A DNA stretch of 64,000 nucleotides from an uncultured Pelagibacteraceae bacterium. Lineage in GTDB: Bacteria > Pseudomonadota > Alphaproteobacteria > Pelagibacterales > Pelagibacteraceae. The first letter of the stretch is position 1. The number at the start of each line of letters is the position of its first letter. The notes under the pieces are model-generated. The model searched no databases. It had not been told where the DNA came from and worked only from the letters and a program-made list of their open reading frames with translations. The stretch spans positions 1 through 64,000 of the forward strand of contig CACGCL010000001.1 in NCBI GenBank assembly GCA_902571525.1, written 5' to 3'. The translations under genes and the position numbers were made by a program. This document shows, one piece after another, positions 1 through 8,829 of this stretch.

Positions 1-248
1 GAAGATTTAGAATAGACAATTCAAGAAGAAAGCTTCATACAGCATTAATTGACTGTGAGCTTTTGTCTAAAGTTTATATAAATTTAATTGATCAAAAAGA
101 GCCAAAACTAGACTTTATGTCAGAGGAGACAAGAAAACCAGAAAATATCAAACCCACAGTTTATTGCAAAAAAATTATCGAACCAACAGAGAATGAGTTA
201 AAAAATCATAAACTTTTTATAAAAAAGTTTTTAAAAAAAATTATTTAA
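1..248 (+). CDS. dnaQ: DNA polymerase III epsilon subunit (3'-5' exonuclease), C-terminal fragment
   Basis: Only the last ~81 codons are in the window. The open frame (codons from base 3) runs in from the left edge, so the ATG at 63 listed by the ORF track is internal. The stretch RRKLHTALIDCELLSKVY matches the last exonuclease motif of the DnaQ family (HxALxDxxLLAxVY), which carries a catalytic His and Asp. The protein proofreads as part of the replicative polymerase core. The gene converges on secB, and the two stop regions overlap by four bases. A dnaQ-secB-fxsA order is common in alphaproteobacteria and supports the call. Confidence 0.85.
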   Translation, partial: RFRIDNSRRKLHTALIDCELLSKVYINLIDQKEPKLDFMSEETRKPENIKPTVYCKKIIEPTENELKNHKLFIKKFLKKII

Positions 249-667
249 TTTTTCCTATTTTTATATAGTTCATTAAAGTCCACTTTGGTCTCAAATTTTA
301 CATTTGGATAACCAGAATGGCTAAGTAGATCTAAGAAAATTTTTTCAATTTTTGGATAAACTTCTGTTGGAACATCTTTTAAGAATATTGGTTCTAAAAT
401 TTCTTTTGTATTCACTTCTTCGTCAATTTTTACAACTACTGCATATACCATTTCAAAATAGCCGTATTTATTACTATCATTTTCTTTAAATTTTGTTGAT
501 ATCGAAACCTCGGCCATTTTGTTTTTCAGAGGCTTTGTATTTATATCAATAAACAATTTATATTTAGAAATATTTTCTTTAGTATATATATAACTTTCAA
601 TATCTTTTGTTTCAGCAGAAATATCTTTTATAAATTCTCCTAGTATCCTATAATTTTTTTTTTCCAT
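245..667 (-). CDS. secB: SecB protein-export chaperone
   Basis: A 140-residue acidic protein with no signal peptide, slightly shorter than the usual 150-165 residues. It has the SecB fold pattern: an N-terminal strand with FIKDIS and the block EPIFLKDVPTEVYPKIEKIFLDLL, close to the conserved LF P(Y/F)AR segment but with Val-Pro-Thr in place of Phe-Pro-Tyr. SecB is a cytosolic tetramer that keeps precursors unfolded and delivers them to SecA. It overlaps the preceding fxsA stop by one base, so the two are probably co-transcribed. The divergence fits fast-evolving SAR11 proteins. Confidence 0.85.
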   Translation of the reverse strand: MEKKNYRILGEFIKDISAETKDIESYIYTKENISKYKLFIDINTKPLKNKMAEVSISTKFKENDSNKYGYFEMVYAVVVKIDEEVNTKEILEPIFLKDVPTEVYPKIEKIFLDLLSHSGYPNVKFETKVDFNELYKNRKN

Positions 668-1086
668 TAATTATCTTTATCCTCATACTCACCTTCAATC
701 AAATTATCTTTAGCTTTTTCGTTTGCATTTTTTTTCTTTGTATATTTTTTACTCAAATATTTAAAAAATATATTTCTAGTTACCGGGATAATTAACAAAA
801 AACCAATTAGATCTGTAGCAAATCCTGGAATAATTAAAAGTAATGCTGCTAATGCCAAAGCAGCCCCGGACATCATTTCGTAGATTGGCATTTGGTTTCT
901 ATAAAGTTGTGTAATACCAGATTTTAAAGTATTCAAACCTTGTAATCTTGCAAAATAAACCCCAACAACTGCAGTTAAAAGAATTACAAGAATTGTGCTA
1001 AAAGCACCTATTTGTCCCCCAATTTGAATGAAAAGGTAAATTTCAATAAGAGGAACTAATAAGATTATTAATAAAAGTGTGTTCAT
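667..1086 (-). CDS. fxsA: FxsA family inner-membrane protein
   Basis: 139 residues with several hydrophobic segments: about residues 3-25, 27-45 and 72-100. The N-terminal segment PLIEIYLFIQIGGQIG and the later LLLIIPGFATDLIGFLLIIP are the recognisable FxsA blocks, followed by a charged Lys-rich tail. In E. coli, FxsA lessens phage T7 exclusion by F plasmids; its normal role is unknown. It is the first gene of the secB pair and is divergent from the Tim44-like gene across a 58-base gap that must hold both promoters. That arrangement is typical of alphaproteobacteria. Confidence 0.85.
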   Translation of the reverse strand: MNTLLLIILLVPLIEIYLFIQIGGQIGAFSTILVILLTAVVGVYFARLQGLNTLKSGITQLYRNQMPIYEMMSGAALALAALLLIIPGFATDLIGFLLIIPVTRNIFFKYLSKKYTKKKNANEKAKDNLIEGEYEDKDN

Positions 1087-1144
1087 TTGTCATTAATCTA
1101 ATTTGCTAGTTGAAATTAAGCAATAGAGTAAATATGATAAAGTT

Positions 1145-1732
1145 ATGAGTTATAGCTTTGAATATATAGACATAATACTCCTGGCAATGATTGCTGGTTT
1201 CATATTTTTGAGACTGAGAGGTATTTTAGGTAAAAAGTCTGGTTTTGAGGAAGATATCACCCAGAGTTTCCCACACGAATTTCCAAATGTAAATACAATT
1301 AAAAAAACAAACTTTGATGTTTTTGACGAAAAGGCAAAATCTGAATTTCTGTCTGGAGCTAAAATAGCTTACGAGAATATCATCACTGATTTTTCAAAGG
1401 GAAACTTAAAGGATATTAAAAGCCTTTTAGAAAAAAAAGTTTTTAAACAATTTCAAGAAGCTATTTCTGAGCGCGAGAAACAGGGTAATATTTCTGAAAC
1501 AACGTTTATAGGAATTAATTCAGCAGAAATCAAACAACATGATAGAAATGGTAACTTCCTTGAAGTTACAGTGGACTTCGTAAGTGAAATTATTTCATGT
1601 GTTAAAGATAAAAACCTAAAAATTATTTCTGGTGATCCAGAAAAAATTAAAAAAGTTTATGACACTTGGAAATTTGCAAAAAATGTGAAGTCAAATGATC
1701 CAAACTGGTCACTGATTGAAACAAACGTCTAA
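1145..1732 (+). CDS. Tim44-like domain protein, membrane-anchored
   Basis: 195 residues. A hydrophobic N-terminal helix (about residues 8-24) is followed by a linker and then a C-terminal domain of Tim44/MRPL45 type, roughly residues 65-195 (AKSEFLSGAKIAYENIITDFSKGNLKDIKSLL and the closing DTWKFAKNVKSNDPNWSLIET). The family is the bacterial ancestor of mitochondrial Tim44 and is thought to work at the inner membrane; the bacterial role is poorly defined. It is divergent from fxsA. The next gene begins one base after its stop, so the pair should be translationally coupled. Confidence 0.85.
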   Translation: MSYSFEYIDIILLAMIAGFIFLRLRGILGKKSGFEEDITQSFPHEFPNVNTIKKTNFDVFDEKAKSEFLSGAKIAYENIITDFSKGNLKDIKSLLEKKVFKQFQEAISEREKQGNISETTFIGINSAEIKQHDRNGNFLEVTVDFVSEIISCVKDKNLKIISGDPEKIKKVYDTWKFAKNVKSNDPNWSLIETNV

Positions 1733-2137
1733 TTGAATAAAAAATTATCCAAAAAAGATTTAAAAGATTGGAAAAATTTCGTAGAAGGAAATGAGAAAGT
1801 TCAGGATAAAGATTACACCAGAGGACAAACAAAATATAAAAATGAAGCAACTATAGATCTTCATGGATTTTCTCTAGATCATGCCAATAGTAAAGTAGAA
1901 AAATTTATTATTGATTGCTTTGATAAAAAAGTACTAAAACTGAATATTATTACGGGTAAAGGATTAAGATCAAAAGTTGATCAAAATCCTTATCAATCGA
2001 AAGATTTAGGTATTTTAAAATATTCTGTTCCGGAATTTATTAAATCAAATACAGAGTTAATGAAAATAATAAAAAAAATTGATGACAGTACAGATGAAAA
2101 AAATTTAGGTTTTTTTTCTGTTTATTTAAAATTATAA
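1733..2137 (+). CDS. Smr domain protein
   Basis: 134 residues, starting with TTG directly after the Tim44-like stop; no better start exists because the protein already begins with the expected Lys-rich leader. The Smr core is visible: [13 protein letters not shown] (LDxH motif) at about 40-52 and IITGKGLRS (TGxG motif) at about 74-82. Smr domains bind and nick nucleic acids, for example at stalled ribosomes. In many alphaproteobacteria a lytic transglycosylase gene (mltA) sits between the Tim44 and Smr genes; it is absent here. The 3' end overlaps the hslU 3' end by six bases. Confidence 0.85.
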   Translation: MNKKLSKKDLKDWKNFVEGNEKVQDKDYTRGQTKYKNEATIDLHGFSLDHANSKVEKFIIDCFDKKVLKLNIITGKGLRSKVDQNPYQSKDLGILKYSVPEFIKSNTELMKIIKKIDDSTDEKNLGFFSVYLKL

Positions 2138-3496
2138 GATAAATTTTGACAAATCGTTATCTTTTACTAGTTGTCCAAGATTTTCATTTACATATTTAGA
2201 GTCTATAATAATTTTTTCTCCAGATCTGTCAGTTGCAGTAAAACTTATTTCGTCGAGAATTCTTTCAATTATTGTATGAAGTCTTCTTGCGCCTATATTT
2301 TCTACAGATGAATTGACTTCAGTCGCAAGATTCGCAATAGTTTCAATGCCGTCATCAGAAAATTCCAGGTCAACCTTTTCAGTTTTTAGCAAAGCCTTAT
2401 ATTGTTTGATTAAACTATTATCCGGCTCTTTCAAAATTCTCTTAAAATCATCACTTGTAAGAGCATCTAATTCTACCCTAATAGGCAATCTGCCTTGAAG
2501 TTCTGGCAACAAATCAGATGGTTTCGCCAGTTGAAAAGCCCCAGAAGCTATAAAAAGTATATGATCAGTTTTAACGGGTCCATATTTTGTACTTACCGTT
2601 GTACCTTCAATAAGTGGAAGAAGGTCTCTTTGAACACCTTCTCTAGATACATCTCCACCAGTTCTGTCGGTTCTACCAGAAATTTTATCTATTTCATCTA
2701 AGAAGACAATACCATTATCTTCGGTAACATTTTTTGCTGATTTTATTATTTTATCTTGTTCTATTAATTTGTCTGCTTCTTCATTAAGTAAAATCTCATG
2801 AGACTCTTTTACCGTCATCTTTTTCTTTTTAACTTTACCACCCATCGATTTACCTAACATTTCACCAATATTTATCATCCCAATATTTGCACCTGGCATT
2901 CCTGGTATTTCAAAACTTGGCATGTTGCTAGTTTCGCTAGTTGCGATTTCTATCTCATTGTCATCCAAATCACCATTTCTTAATCTTTTTCTAAAACTTT
3001 CTCTTGTTGCAACTGATGCCTTATCTCCAACCAAAACATCTAAAACTCTCTCTTCTGCAAGTTTTTGAGCTTTAGTGTGCACTTCTTTTCTCTTTTTAAC
3101 TTTTTCCATGGCAATAGCTATTTCAAGCAAATCTCTTATAATCTGTTCAACGTCTCTTCCGACGTATCCAACTTCTGTAAATCGTGTAGCTTCAACTTTT
3201 ACAAAAGGTGCCTCGGCTAATTTTGATAGTCGTCTCGATATTTCAGTTTTTCCAACTCCTGTTGGACCTATCATTAAAATATTTTTAGGAAGCACCTCAT
3301 CGCGCATGTCTCCTGTTAAAGCTTGTCTTCTCCATCTATTCCTTAAAGCAATAGCCACAGCTCTTTTTGCTTTATTCTGACCAACAACATATCTATCTAA
3401 TTCTGATACAATCTCTCTAGGAGATAATGAGTCGATATGACTCTGTTTTATCTCCTCAGTTTTCTTTGGAAAAGTTTTTATATTAGATTTTTCCAT
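2132..3496 (-). CDS. hslU: HslU, AAA+ unfoldase subunit of the HslVU protease
   Basis: 454 residues, a little longer than the usual ~440 because of an N-terminal extension of about 20 residues. Seen in order: [17 protein letters not shown] (25-40), Walker A GPTGVGKT (77-84), the Lys-rich insertion (I) domain around 150-240, Walker [11 protein letters not shown] (about 263) and the C-terminal [21 protein letters not shown] sensor region. The extreme C-terminus DLSKFIL is the tail that docks on HslV. It hydrolyses ATP to unfold and feed cytosolic substrates. It lies directly after hslV with a TAATG-type stop/start overlap, so the subunits are made together. Confidence 0.97.
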   Translation of the reverse strand: MEKSNIKTFPKKTEEIKQSHIDSLSPREIVSELDRYVVGQNKAKRAVAIALRNRWRRQALTGDMRDEVLPKNILMIGPTGVGKTEISRRLSKLAEAPFVKVEATRFTEVGYVGRDVEQIIRDLLEIAIAMEKVKKRKEVHTKAQKLAEERVLDVLVGDKASVATRESFRKRLRNGDLDDNEIEIATSETSNMPSFEIPGMPGANIGMINIGEMLGKSMGGKVKKKKMTVKESHEILLNEEADKLIEQDKIIKSAKNVTEDNGIVFLDEIDKISGRTDRTGGDVSREGVQRDLLPLIEGTTVSTKYGPVKTDHILFIASGAFQLAKPSDLLPELQGRLPIRVELDALTSDDFKRILKEPDNSLIKQYKALLKTEKVDLEFSDDGIETIANLATEVNSSVENIGARRLHTIIERILDEISFTATDRSGEKIIIDSKYVNENLGQLVKDNDLSKFIL

Positions 3497-4011
3497 TAAA
3501 TTTTTTCAATTCTAATATTATTATTTGTAAAAACGCAAATATCAGATGCAACTTGGATAGCTTTTTTTGCAACTTCTTCTGCTTTCAATTCGGTATCAAT
3601 TAATACCTTTGCTGCAGCTAGAGCATAATTTCCACCTGAACCAATCCCAATCACATCTCCTTCAGGCTCTAAGACATCACCTGTTCCAGAAATGATAAAA
3701 CTTTTCTCTTTGTCACCAATTGCCATAAGAGCTTCTAATCTTCTTAAATATTTATCAGTTCTCCAATCTTTAGCTAACTCAACAGCCGCCCTTGTTAAAT
3801 TTCCCGCATGCTTCTCTAGTTTTGCCTCTAGTCTTTCAAATAAAGTTAAAGCATCTGCTGTTGATCCAGCAAATCCTGCGATCACATTTCTTTTCTCAAT
3901 TTTACGAACTTTGTTAGCGTTGCTTTTTATCACGGTATTTCCCATACTCACTTGTCCATCACTTGCCACAACTACGTCATTATTTTTTCTTACTAGTACT
4001 ATCGTTGTCAT
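3496..4011 (-). CDS. hslV: HslV, peptidase subunit of the HslVU protease
   Basis: 171 residues. Removing Met1 exposes the catalytic Thr of [27 protein letters not shown], the hallmark of this proteasome-like peptidase. Further landmarks are the [17 protein letters not shown] block, a Lys near 33, and [15 protein letters not shown]-type helix H2 (here [16 protein letters not shown]). Two hexamers of HslV form the proteolytic core capped by HslU. It is first in the hslVU operon and divergent from hisB over a 90-base AT-rich gap. No heat-shock promoter could be identified with confidence. Confidence 0.97.
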   Translation of the reverse strand: MTTIVLVRKNNDVVVASDGQVSMGNTVIKSNANKVRKIEKRNVIAGFAGSTADALTLFERLEAKLEKHAGNLTRAAVELAKDWRTDKYLRRLEALMAIGDKEKSFIISGTGDVLEPEGDVIGIGSGGNYALAAAKVLIDTELKAEEVAKKAIQVASDICVFTNNNIRIEKI

Positions 4012-4063
4012 TTTAGTTAGATGGATATTAATTTTAAATGTTCAAGTGTTAAATTAACTGTTA

Positions 4064-4092
4064 TTGATATCGGTAAATAATGTATATATATC
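4064..4092 (+). promoter_or_regulatory. Candidate sigma70-like promoter for the his operon
   Basis: In the 90-base gap between divergent hslV and hisB, TTGATA at 4064-4069 is followed after 15-17 bases by TATATA/TATATC (4085-4092), about 10 bases before the hisB ATG. That would give a very short leader. The whole gap is AT-rich, so chance matches are likely. No attenuator-like leader peptide with His codons is present. Confidence 0.35.
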
Positions 4093-4101
4093 TAACTAAA
4101 T

Positions 4102-4692
4102 ATGAAGAGAAAAGCAGAGATAACTAGAAAAACAAAAGAAACCAAAATCGATGTAGCTATAAATATCGATGGTAAGGGTAAGTTTAAAATAGACACTGGT
4201 ATTGGTTTTTTAGATCACATGCTAGAGCAGTTATCAAAACACTCCTCAATTGATTTAAAAGTGAAAGCCAAAGGTGATACGCATATTGATCTTCATCACA
4301 CAACTGAAGACACAGGCATTGCAATTGGTGAATGTTTAAAAAAAGCATCAAAAAAATTCGTAGGTATAAAAAGATATGCTCACGCGATGATTCCAATGGA
4401 TGAAACTTTAACAAGAGTTGCCTTAGATGTTTCGAATAGACCATACTTAATTTGGAAAGTTGATTTAAAGGTAGAAAAGCTAGGTGAAATGGATACAGAA
4501 TTATTTAAAGAGTGGTTCCAAGCATTTTCACAAGCAGCAGGAATTACCTTGCACATAGAGAATTTATATGGTGATAACAGTCATCACAAAGTGGAGTCTT
4601 GTTTTAAAGGATTAGCAAGATCTTTAAGAAGCGCACTTGAGATTGACCCACAAAACAAGAACGTAGTACCATCGACCAAAGGTTCTTTATAA
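4102..4692 (+). CDS. hisB: Imidazoleglycerol-phosphate dehydratase
   Basis: 196 residues, the length of a stand-alone IGPD without the histidinol-phosphatase domain of E. coli HisB. Metal-binding motifs are present: [10 protein letters not shown] near 37, [15 protein letters not shown] near 70-84 and [18 protein letters not shown] near 155-172. These His/Glu clusters bind the two Mn ions that catalyse dehydration of imidazoleglycerol phosphate to imidazoleacetol phosphate, step six of histidine synthesis. It is the first of five tightly packed his genes, with six bases to hisH. Confidence 0.97.
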   Translation: MKRKAEITRKTKETKIDVAINIDGKGKFKIDTGIGFLDHMLEQLSKHSSIDLKVKAKGDTHIDLHHTTEDTGIAIGECLKKASKKFVGIKRYAHAMIPMDETLTRVALDVSNRPYLIWKVDLKVEKLGEMDTELFKEWFQAFSQAAGITLHIENLYGDNSHHKVESCFKGLARSLRSALEIDPQNKNVVPSTKGSL

Positions 4693-4698
4693 GAATTC

Positions 4699-5325
4699 AT
4701 GAATGTAACAATTGTTGATTACAAATCAGGGAACATAAGTTCTGTCATAAATTCATTTAAAGAAGTAGCACAAAATAAAGTCAAAATTGAAGTCACTTCT
4801 GATCTAAATAAAATAAAGTCAAGTGATAAAGTCGTCTTACCAGGACAGGGGTCATTCAAAAGCTGTACTGATGCACTAAATGGTATTAACGGTCTTGTCG
4901 AGACTTTAAATGAATTTGTAATCAATAATAAAAAACCTCTACTTGGAATTTGTGTTGGGTTACAAATGTTTTCAGATATAGGATATGAGGAAGCCGAAAC
5001 AAAAGGATTAGGTTGGATCCCTGGAAAAGTTACTAAAATAGATAATCAGAATGGAAAATATAAATTACCACATATAGGTTGGAATGAAATTAATATTTTA
5101 AAAAACAGTAAAATATTCAAAGATGTAAAAGATAAATCTCACATGTATTTTGTTCACAGTTATGAATTCGTACCCAATGATAAAAGTACTATTTTAGCAA
5201 CGACCGACTATTCCTCAAATCATGTTTGCGCTGTAGAAAAAGAAAACATTTTTGGAACTCAATTTCACCCAGAAAAGAGTGACAAAATAGGACTAAAAAT
5301 TATTAATAATTTTATAAATTTATAG
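4699..5325 (+). CDS. hisH: Imidazole glycerol phosphate synthase, glutaminase subunit
   Basis: 208 residues of class I glutamine amidotransferase fold. The oxyanion strand/PGQGSF motif lies near 50, the nucleophile Cys sits in GICVGLQMF near 84 and the catalytic His-Glu in TQFHPEKS near 190. HisH releases ammonia from glutamine and channels it through the HisF barrel. The gene stops one base before hisA and is only three genes from hisF, so the HisH/HisF heterodimer subunits are produced from one transcript. Confidence 0.97.
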   Translation: MNVTIVDYKSGNISSVINSFKEVAQNKVKIEVTSDLNKIKSSDKVVLPGQGSFKSCTDALNGINGLVETLNEFVINNKKPLLGICVGLQMFSDIGYEEAETKGLGWIPGKVTKIDNQNGKYKLPHIGWNEINILKNSKIFKDVKDKSHMYFVHSYEFVPNDKSTILATTDYSSNHVCAVEKENIFGTQFHPEKSDKIGLKIINNFINL

Positions 5326-6042
5326 ATGAAAATATTCCCAGCAATCGATATCAAAGATAAAAAATGTGTGCGTTTAGTTAAGGGTGATTTTGACAACAAA
5401 ACGGTGTACAAAAATTCTCCTGTAGATCAAGCTAATAGCTATAAAGATCATGGATTTAAAAATATTCACATTGTTGATTTGGATGGAGCTTTAACTGGAG
5501 AAACGGTCAATGTTGATATTATTCAAGAAATAGTAAAAAAGTCTTGTCTTAAGGTGGAAATAGGCGGAGGTATTAGAAATTTTGAAAGCATTCAAAAATA
5601 TTTAGATGTTGGTGTTGAAAAAATTATTCTAGGAAGTGCTGCAATTAAAAACAAAAGTTTTCTAAAAGAAGCTTGCCAAAAGTTTCCTCAAAAGGTTGCT
5701 CTTGGTCTAGATACACAGTGTGGAAAGCTTTCAGTTTTTGGATGGAAAGAAAGTTCAAATAAATCTACATTAGAATTTTTAAAAGAGGTAAATGATTACG
5801 GCGTGAGTAGATTAATTTTTACAGATATTAATAGAGATGGAACTAAAGAAAGTCCAAATTTTGAGGAAACATCAAAAGTTGCAAATATTTCTAATTGTCC
5901 AGTTATAATCTCTGGTGGTGTTTCATCAATCAATGATGTCAAAAAAGCAAGGAACATGGAAAATATTGAGGGTATAATAGTTGGTAAAGCTATTTACGAT
6001 GGTGATATTAAACTAGAGGAGTTAGTTAAAGAAGATGCTTAA
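5326..6042 (+). CDS. hisA: ProFAR isomerase (phosphoribosylformimino-5-aminoimidazole carboxamide ribotide isomerase)
   Basis: 238-residue TIM barrel. The N-terminal [13 protein letters not shown] carries the general-base Asp, and the barrel phosphate-binding loops are VEIGGGIRN (about 78-86) and [10 protein letters not shown] (about 193-202). The second catalytic Asp lies in FTDINRDGT (about 166-174). It converts ProFAR to PRFAR, the HisF substrate. It starts directly after hisH and overlaps hisF by eight bases, which implies translational coupling. Confidence 0.96.
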   Translation: MKIFPAIDIKDKKCVRLVKGDFDNKTVYKNSPVDQANSYKDHGFKNIHIVDLDGALTGETVNVDIIQEIVKKSCLKVEIGGGIRNFESIQKYLDVGVEKIILGSAAIKNKSFLKEACQKFPQKVALGLDTQCGKLSVFGWKESSNKSTLEFLKEVNDYGVSRLIFTDINRDGTKESPNFEETSKVANISNCPVIISGGVSSINDVKKARNMENIEGIIVGKAIYDGDIKLEELVKEDA

Positions 6043-6790
6043 AAATAGAATAATCCCTTGTTTAGACGTAAAAAATGGTCGTGTTGTAAAAGGCATTAAC
6101 TTTGTCGACTTAAAAGATGCAGGTGATCCAGTCGAGCAAGCAAAAATTTATAGCGACGGAGGAGCAGATGAAATTTGTTTTTTAGATATAACAGCTTCAA
6201 ATGAAAATAGAGAAACAATCTACGAAGTGGTAAAAAAAACTTCAAAAAAATGTTTTGTTCCTTTAACGGTAGGCGGCGGAGTAAGAAGCTTAGAAGATAT
6301 TAATAAGTTACTTAATTGTGGTGCTGATAAAGTGTCAATTAACACTGCAGCTGTTCAAAATTCAAAAGTAGTTATAGAAAGTTCAAAAAAATTTGGATCA
6401 CAATGTATTGTTGTTGCAATAGATGCGAAACATAATGGCAAAAGTTGGGAAATATTTACTCACGGTGGAAGAAAAAGTTCTGGTATAGATGCAATAGAAT
6501 ATGCAAAAAAAATGGAAGAATGTGGTGCTGGAGAATTATTAGTTACTTCTATGGACAGAGATGGAACGCAAGTTGGTTATGATATTGAATTAATGTCTAC
6601 AATATCTTCAAAGGTAAATATACCATTGATTGCATCTGGAGGAGTTGGGAATCTTGATCATTTAGTAGATGGAGTTAAATTAGGAAATGCCAACGCAGTG
6701 CTTGCAGCCTCAATATTTCATTATGGAAAATACTCGGTAAAACAAGCAAAGGAATATTTGGATTCAAAAGGAATTCCTGTTAGAATTTAG
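6035..6790 (+). CDS. hisF: Imidazole glycerol phosphate synthase, cyclase subunit
   Basis: 251-residue TIM barrel homologous to HisA. Catalytic Asp residues are visible in [16 protein letters not shown] (Asp11) and in VVAIDAKH (about Asp130). Phosphate loops are LTVGGGVRS and [11 protein letters not shown]. It uses HisH-derived ammonia and PRFAR to make imidazole glycerol phosphate and AICAR. The AICAR goes on to PurH, which is also encoded in this window (14.7-16.3 kb). It overlaps hisA and is two bases from hisE. Confidence 0.97.
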   Translation: MLKNRIIPCLDVKNGRVVKGINFVDLKDAGDPVEQAKIYSDGGADEICFLDITASNENRETIYEVVKKTSKKCFVPLTVGGGVRSLEDINKLLNCGADKVSINTAAVQNSKVVIESSKKFGSQCIVVAIDAKHNGKSWEIFTHGGRKSSGIDAIEYAKKMEECGAGELLVTSMDRDGTQVGYDIELMSTISSKVNIPLIASGGVGNLDHLVDGVKLGNANAVLAASIFHYGKYSVKQAKEYLDSKGIPVRI

Positions 6791-6791
6791 A

Positions 6792-7064
6792 ATGCTTAAT
6801 GTATTAGAGAATCTGATTAGTCTCGCAAGACAAAGAAAAGAAAAACCTATAGACGGCTCATATACAAATAAATTATTAAAAGATAAAATTTTAAGCAGAG
6901 AAAAAGTTTTAGAAGAAATTGGTGAACTAATCCAATCTGTTGAACAAAACAGTAATAAAATCCATGAAGCTGCAGATGTATTTTATCATTTAATTATTTA
7001 TCTCGAATCTAATAATATTAAAATTGAGGATATAATGCTGGAATTAAAAAAAAGAAAAAAATAA
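6792..7064 (+). CDS. hisE: Phosphoribosyl-ATP pyrophosphatase
   Basis: 90 residues, an all-alpha MazG-like PRA-PH domain without a fused HisI. The family signature is clear: EEIGELIQSVE around 41-51 and HEAADVFYHLIIYL around 58-71, which supply the acidic metal ligands. It hydrolyses phosphoribosyl-ATP to phosphoribosyl-AMP, step two of histidine synthesis. It ends the his block. The next three genes follow with gaps of at most four bases or overlaps and are probably co-transcribed, although they are not histidine genes. Confidence 0.93.
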   Translation: MLNVLENLISLARQRKEKPIDGSYTNKLLKDKILSREKVLEEIGELIQSVEQNSNKIHEAADVFYHLIIYLESNNIKIEDIMLELKKRKK

Positions 7065-7068
7065 ATTT

Positions 7069-7413
7069 ATGGGTAAGATAAAAATAATATTTTTTTTAAT
7101 TATCGGCTTTATTGGGTACAAAGGATTTATAGCTTTTAAAAATTTTGAAATCGGTACATCAAATAAAATGGCAGAAATCGAGGAGGTCGCTGGCATTGAA
7201 AAGAAAAAAGAAGTTGTGGGTTTGCTCATGTATTTGGGTGAACCTCCAAAAATGATTGAACATTTATACATGGAGAGTGGGTCTAAATGTAAAGACCTGA
7301 AGTCTATCGCAGAGGAAAATTCCAATGCGATTTATGAGTGTGCTAGGTTAAATGCAGTTTTAACAGGAAAAAAGATTGTAAAAGTGATTGATAAACTTGA
7401 AGTTATTCAATGA
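7069..7413 (+). CDS. Small membrane-anchored protein of unknown function
   Basis: 114 residues that I do not recognise. An N-terminal hydrophobic helix (about residues 4-22, IIFFLIIGFIGYKGFIAF) is followed by a mixed soluble part with two Cys (SKCKDL and YECARL) about 17 residues apart. The helix could be an uncleaved signal anchor, which would put the rest in the periplasm, where the two Cys could form a disulfide. It lies between hisE and a HIT-protein gene (ATGA overlap with the latter), so it is expressed with them. It is probably a SAR11-restricted orphan. Confidence 0.75.
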   Translation: MGKIKIIFFLIIGFIGYKGFIAFKNFEIGTSNKMAEIEEVAGIEKKKEVVGLLMYLGEPPKMIEHLYMESGSKCKDLKSIAEENSNAIYECARLNAVLTGKKIVKVIDKLEVIQ

Positions 7414-7775
7414 CTTATGACGAAAATAACATTTTTGCAAAAATTTTAAGAGGCGAAATTCCATGCAAAAAGATTTATGAAGATGAGTTTGTTTTATCCT
7501 TTTACGACATAAACCCTCAGAAAAAAATTCATGCGCTAGTGATACCTAAAGGAAAGTATATTGATTTAGACAATTTTGCAAATAATGCTTCTGAAAAAGA
7601 AATTGTGGGATTGATAAAGGGAATAAACACGGTAGCAAAAAAACTACAGATTTCTTCTGATACGGGAAAAGGCTATAGAGCTTTAGCCAATATTAGTGAA
7701 AACGGTGGACAAGAAGTGCCTCATCTACATTTTCATCTTTTTGGGGGCGAAAAAATTGGTAAGATGGTTGAATGA
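7410..7775 (+). CDS. HIT family nucleotide hydrolase (HINT-like)
   Basis: 121 residues, the full length of the HINT branch. The catalytic histidine triad is VPHLHFHLFGG near 104-114 (HxHxH), and the N-terminal block IFAKILRGEIPCKKIYEDE is characteristic. Such proteins hydrolyse purine nucleoside phosphoramidates such as AMP-lysine. Stops and starts overlap by four bases on both sides. A HIT protein near hisE also occurs in other alphaproteobacteria. Confidence 0.93.
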   Translation: MTYDENNIFAKILRGEIPCKKIYEDEFVLSFYDINPQKKIHALVIPKGKYIDLDNFANNASEKEIVGLIKGINTVAKKLQISSDTGKGYRALANISENGGQEVPHLHFHLFGGEKIGKMVE

Positions 7776-8281
7776 TGATCCATGTTGAAAGAAACTTTTT
7801 AGAGTTAAAAGACTTAAAAAATCTTAAGGTATACTCAGTCAATAAAACCAAACTAATAGTAGAGAAAATTAAACCAGATTTTCAATTAAATAAATTTTTT
7901 TACAAACAAGTTGGGAAAAAACATAGATGGGTAGATAGACTTAGCTGGTCAGATGACAAATGGATTAAATATATTTCTAATAAAAATCTAGAAACTTACG
8001 TTATAAAATATTCAGAAGACTTAGCAGGTTTTTTTGAACTTTTGTATAATCCAGAATTAAATGAAACAGAAATTTCTTATTTTGGTTTATTACATGAATA
8101 TATTGGTAAAGGAATTGGTGGATATGCTCTAAGTGAAGCAATAAGAAAATCTTTTGAGAGAAATATCAGAAGAGTATGGTTGCATACATGTACTTTAGAT
8201 CATCCAAATGCTCTAAAAAATTATATAGCCAGAGGAATGACTGTTTTTAAAAAAGAGAATATAAATATATTAGATAGTTAA
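7772..8281 (+). CDS. GNAT family N-acetyltransferase
   Basis: 169 residues. The GNAT core runs from about 75 to 160: a strand with ISYFGLLHEYIGKGIGG gives the acetyl-CoA pyrophosphate loop (Q/RxxGxG/A, here YIGKGIGG), followed by the helix ALSEAIRKSFE and the strand RVWLHTCTLDHPNALKNYIARGM, typical of a GNAT closing motif with the conserved Asn and Tyr. The substrate is unknown. It is the last gene of the his-headed run and converges on lolA with a four-base overlap. Confidence 0.85.
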   Translation: MMIHVERNFLELKDLKNLKVYSVNKTKLIVEKIKPDFQLNKFFYKQVGKKHRWVDRLSWSDDKWIKYISNKNLETYVIKYSEDLAGFFELLYNPELNETEISYFGLLHEYIGKGIGGYALSEAIRKSFERNIRRVWLHTCTLDHPNALKNYIARGMTVFKKENINILDS

Positions 8282-8829
8282 TTAAATTTCTTTAAACTAA
8301 ATAAATTTTCATCGATAATTTCATTCACAGATAGAATGTTTATTTCTGTAAATACAGAATTATTGTAAATATCTATAGTTCGCCAACCCTTTAAGTACAA
8401 TCTTTCTTTATCAAAATAAACTTTTATATCAAAATTTTGATAATTTATTCTGACAAATAATTCATCATTTTGATCTTTTATATTGTTCATCTTAAGTTCA
8501 TTAATTAAATATCTTTTATCTAATAATTTGTAAAAAGATGTGTTTTTTAATTTATAAAAATTTGGAATATCAGAATTGTTAGTTTTAATAATTATATTTT
8601 TTCCATCTGAAATTAAAATCTTACCTAAATTATCATATTTACAATTTATTTTTTTATCAAATACCAATACGCAATTTCCTGTTTCTTTTTTATCATTAAT
8701 CTGTTGAGTAAATTTAAAACTATAATTTTCAGAATTTTTTAAATTATTTATTATTTGTTTTGCCAGATCTGAGTAAGCCTTAGTAGTTATAAAAAAAAAA
8801 AATAAGATAAGAATTAAAGCAAACCTCAT
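8278..8829 (-). CDS. lolA: LolA-like periplasmic lipoprotein carrier
   Basis: 183 residues with a signal peptide (hydrophobic stretch about 3-17, cleavage near AYS-D). The mature part has the LolA/LppX open-barrel pattern: QIINNLKNSENYSFKFTQ, GNCVLVFDKKINCKY, KILISDGKNIIIK and later FYKLLDKRYLIN. LolA carries lipoproteins from LolCDE across the periplasm to the outer membrane. It follows ftsK with a one-base stop/start overlap; ftsK-lolA is a common pairing in alphaproteobacteria. Confidence 0.88.
   Translation of the reverse strand: MRFALILILFFFFITTKAYSDLAKQIINNLKNSENYSFKFTQQINDKKETGNCVLVFDKKINCKYDNLGKILISDGKNIIIKTNNSDIPNFYKLKNTSFYKLLDKRYLINELKMNNIKDQNDELFVRINYQNFDIKVYFDKERLYLKGWRTIDIYNNSVFTEINILSVNEIIDENLFSLKKFN

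Noticed and set aside
63-248. Independent 61-residue ORF from the track
   Set aside because: The frame is open to the left edge and carries the DnaQ C-terminal motif, so this is the end of dnaQ.
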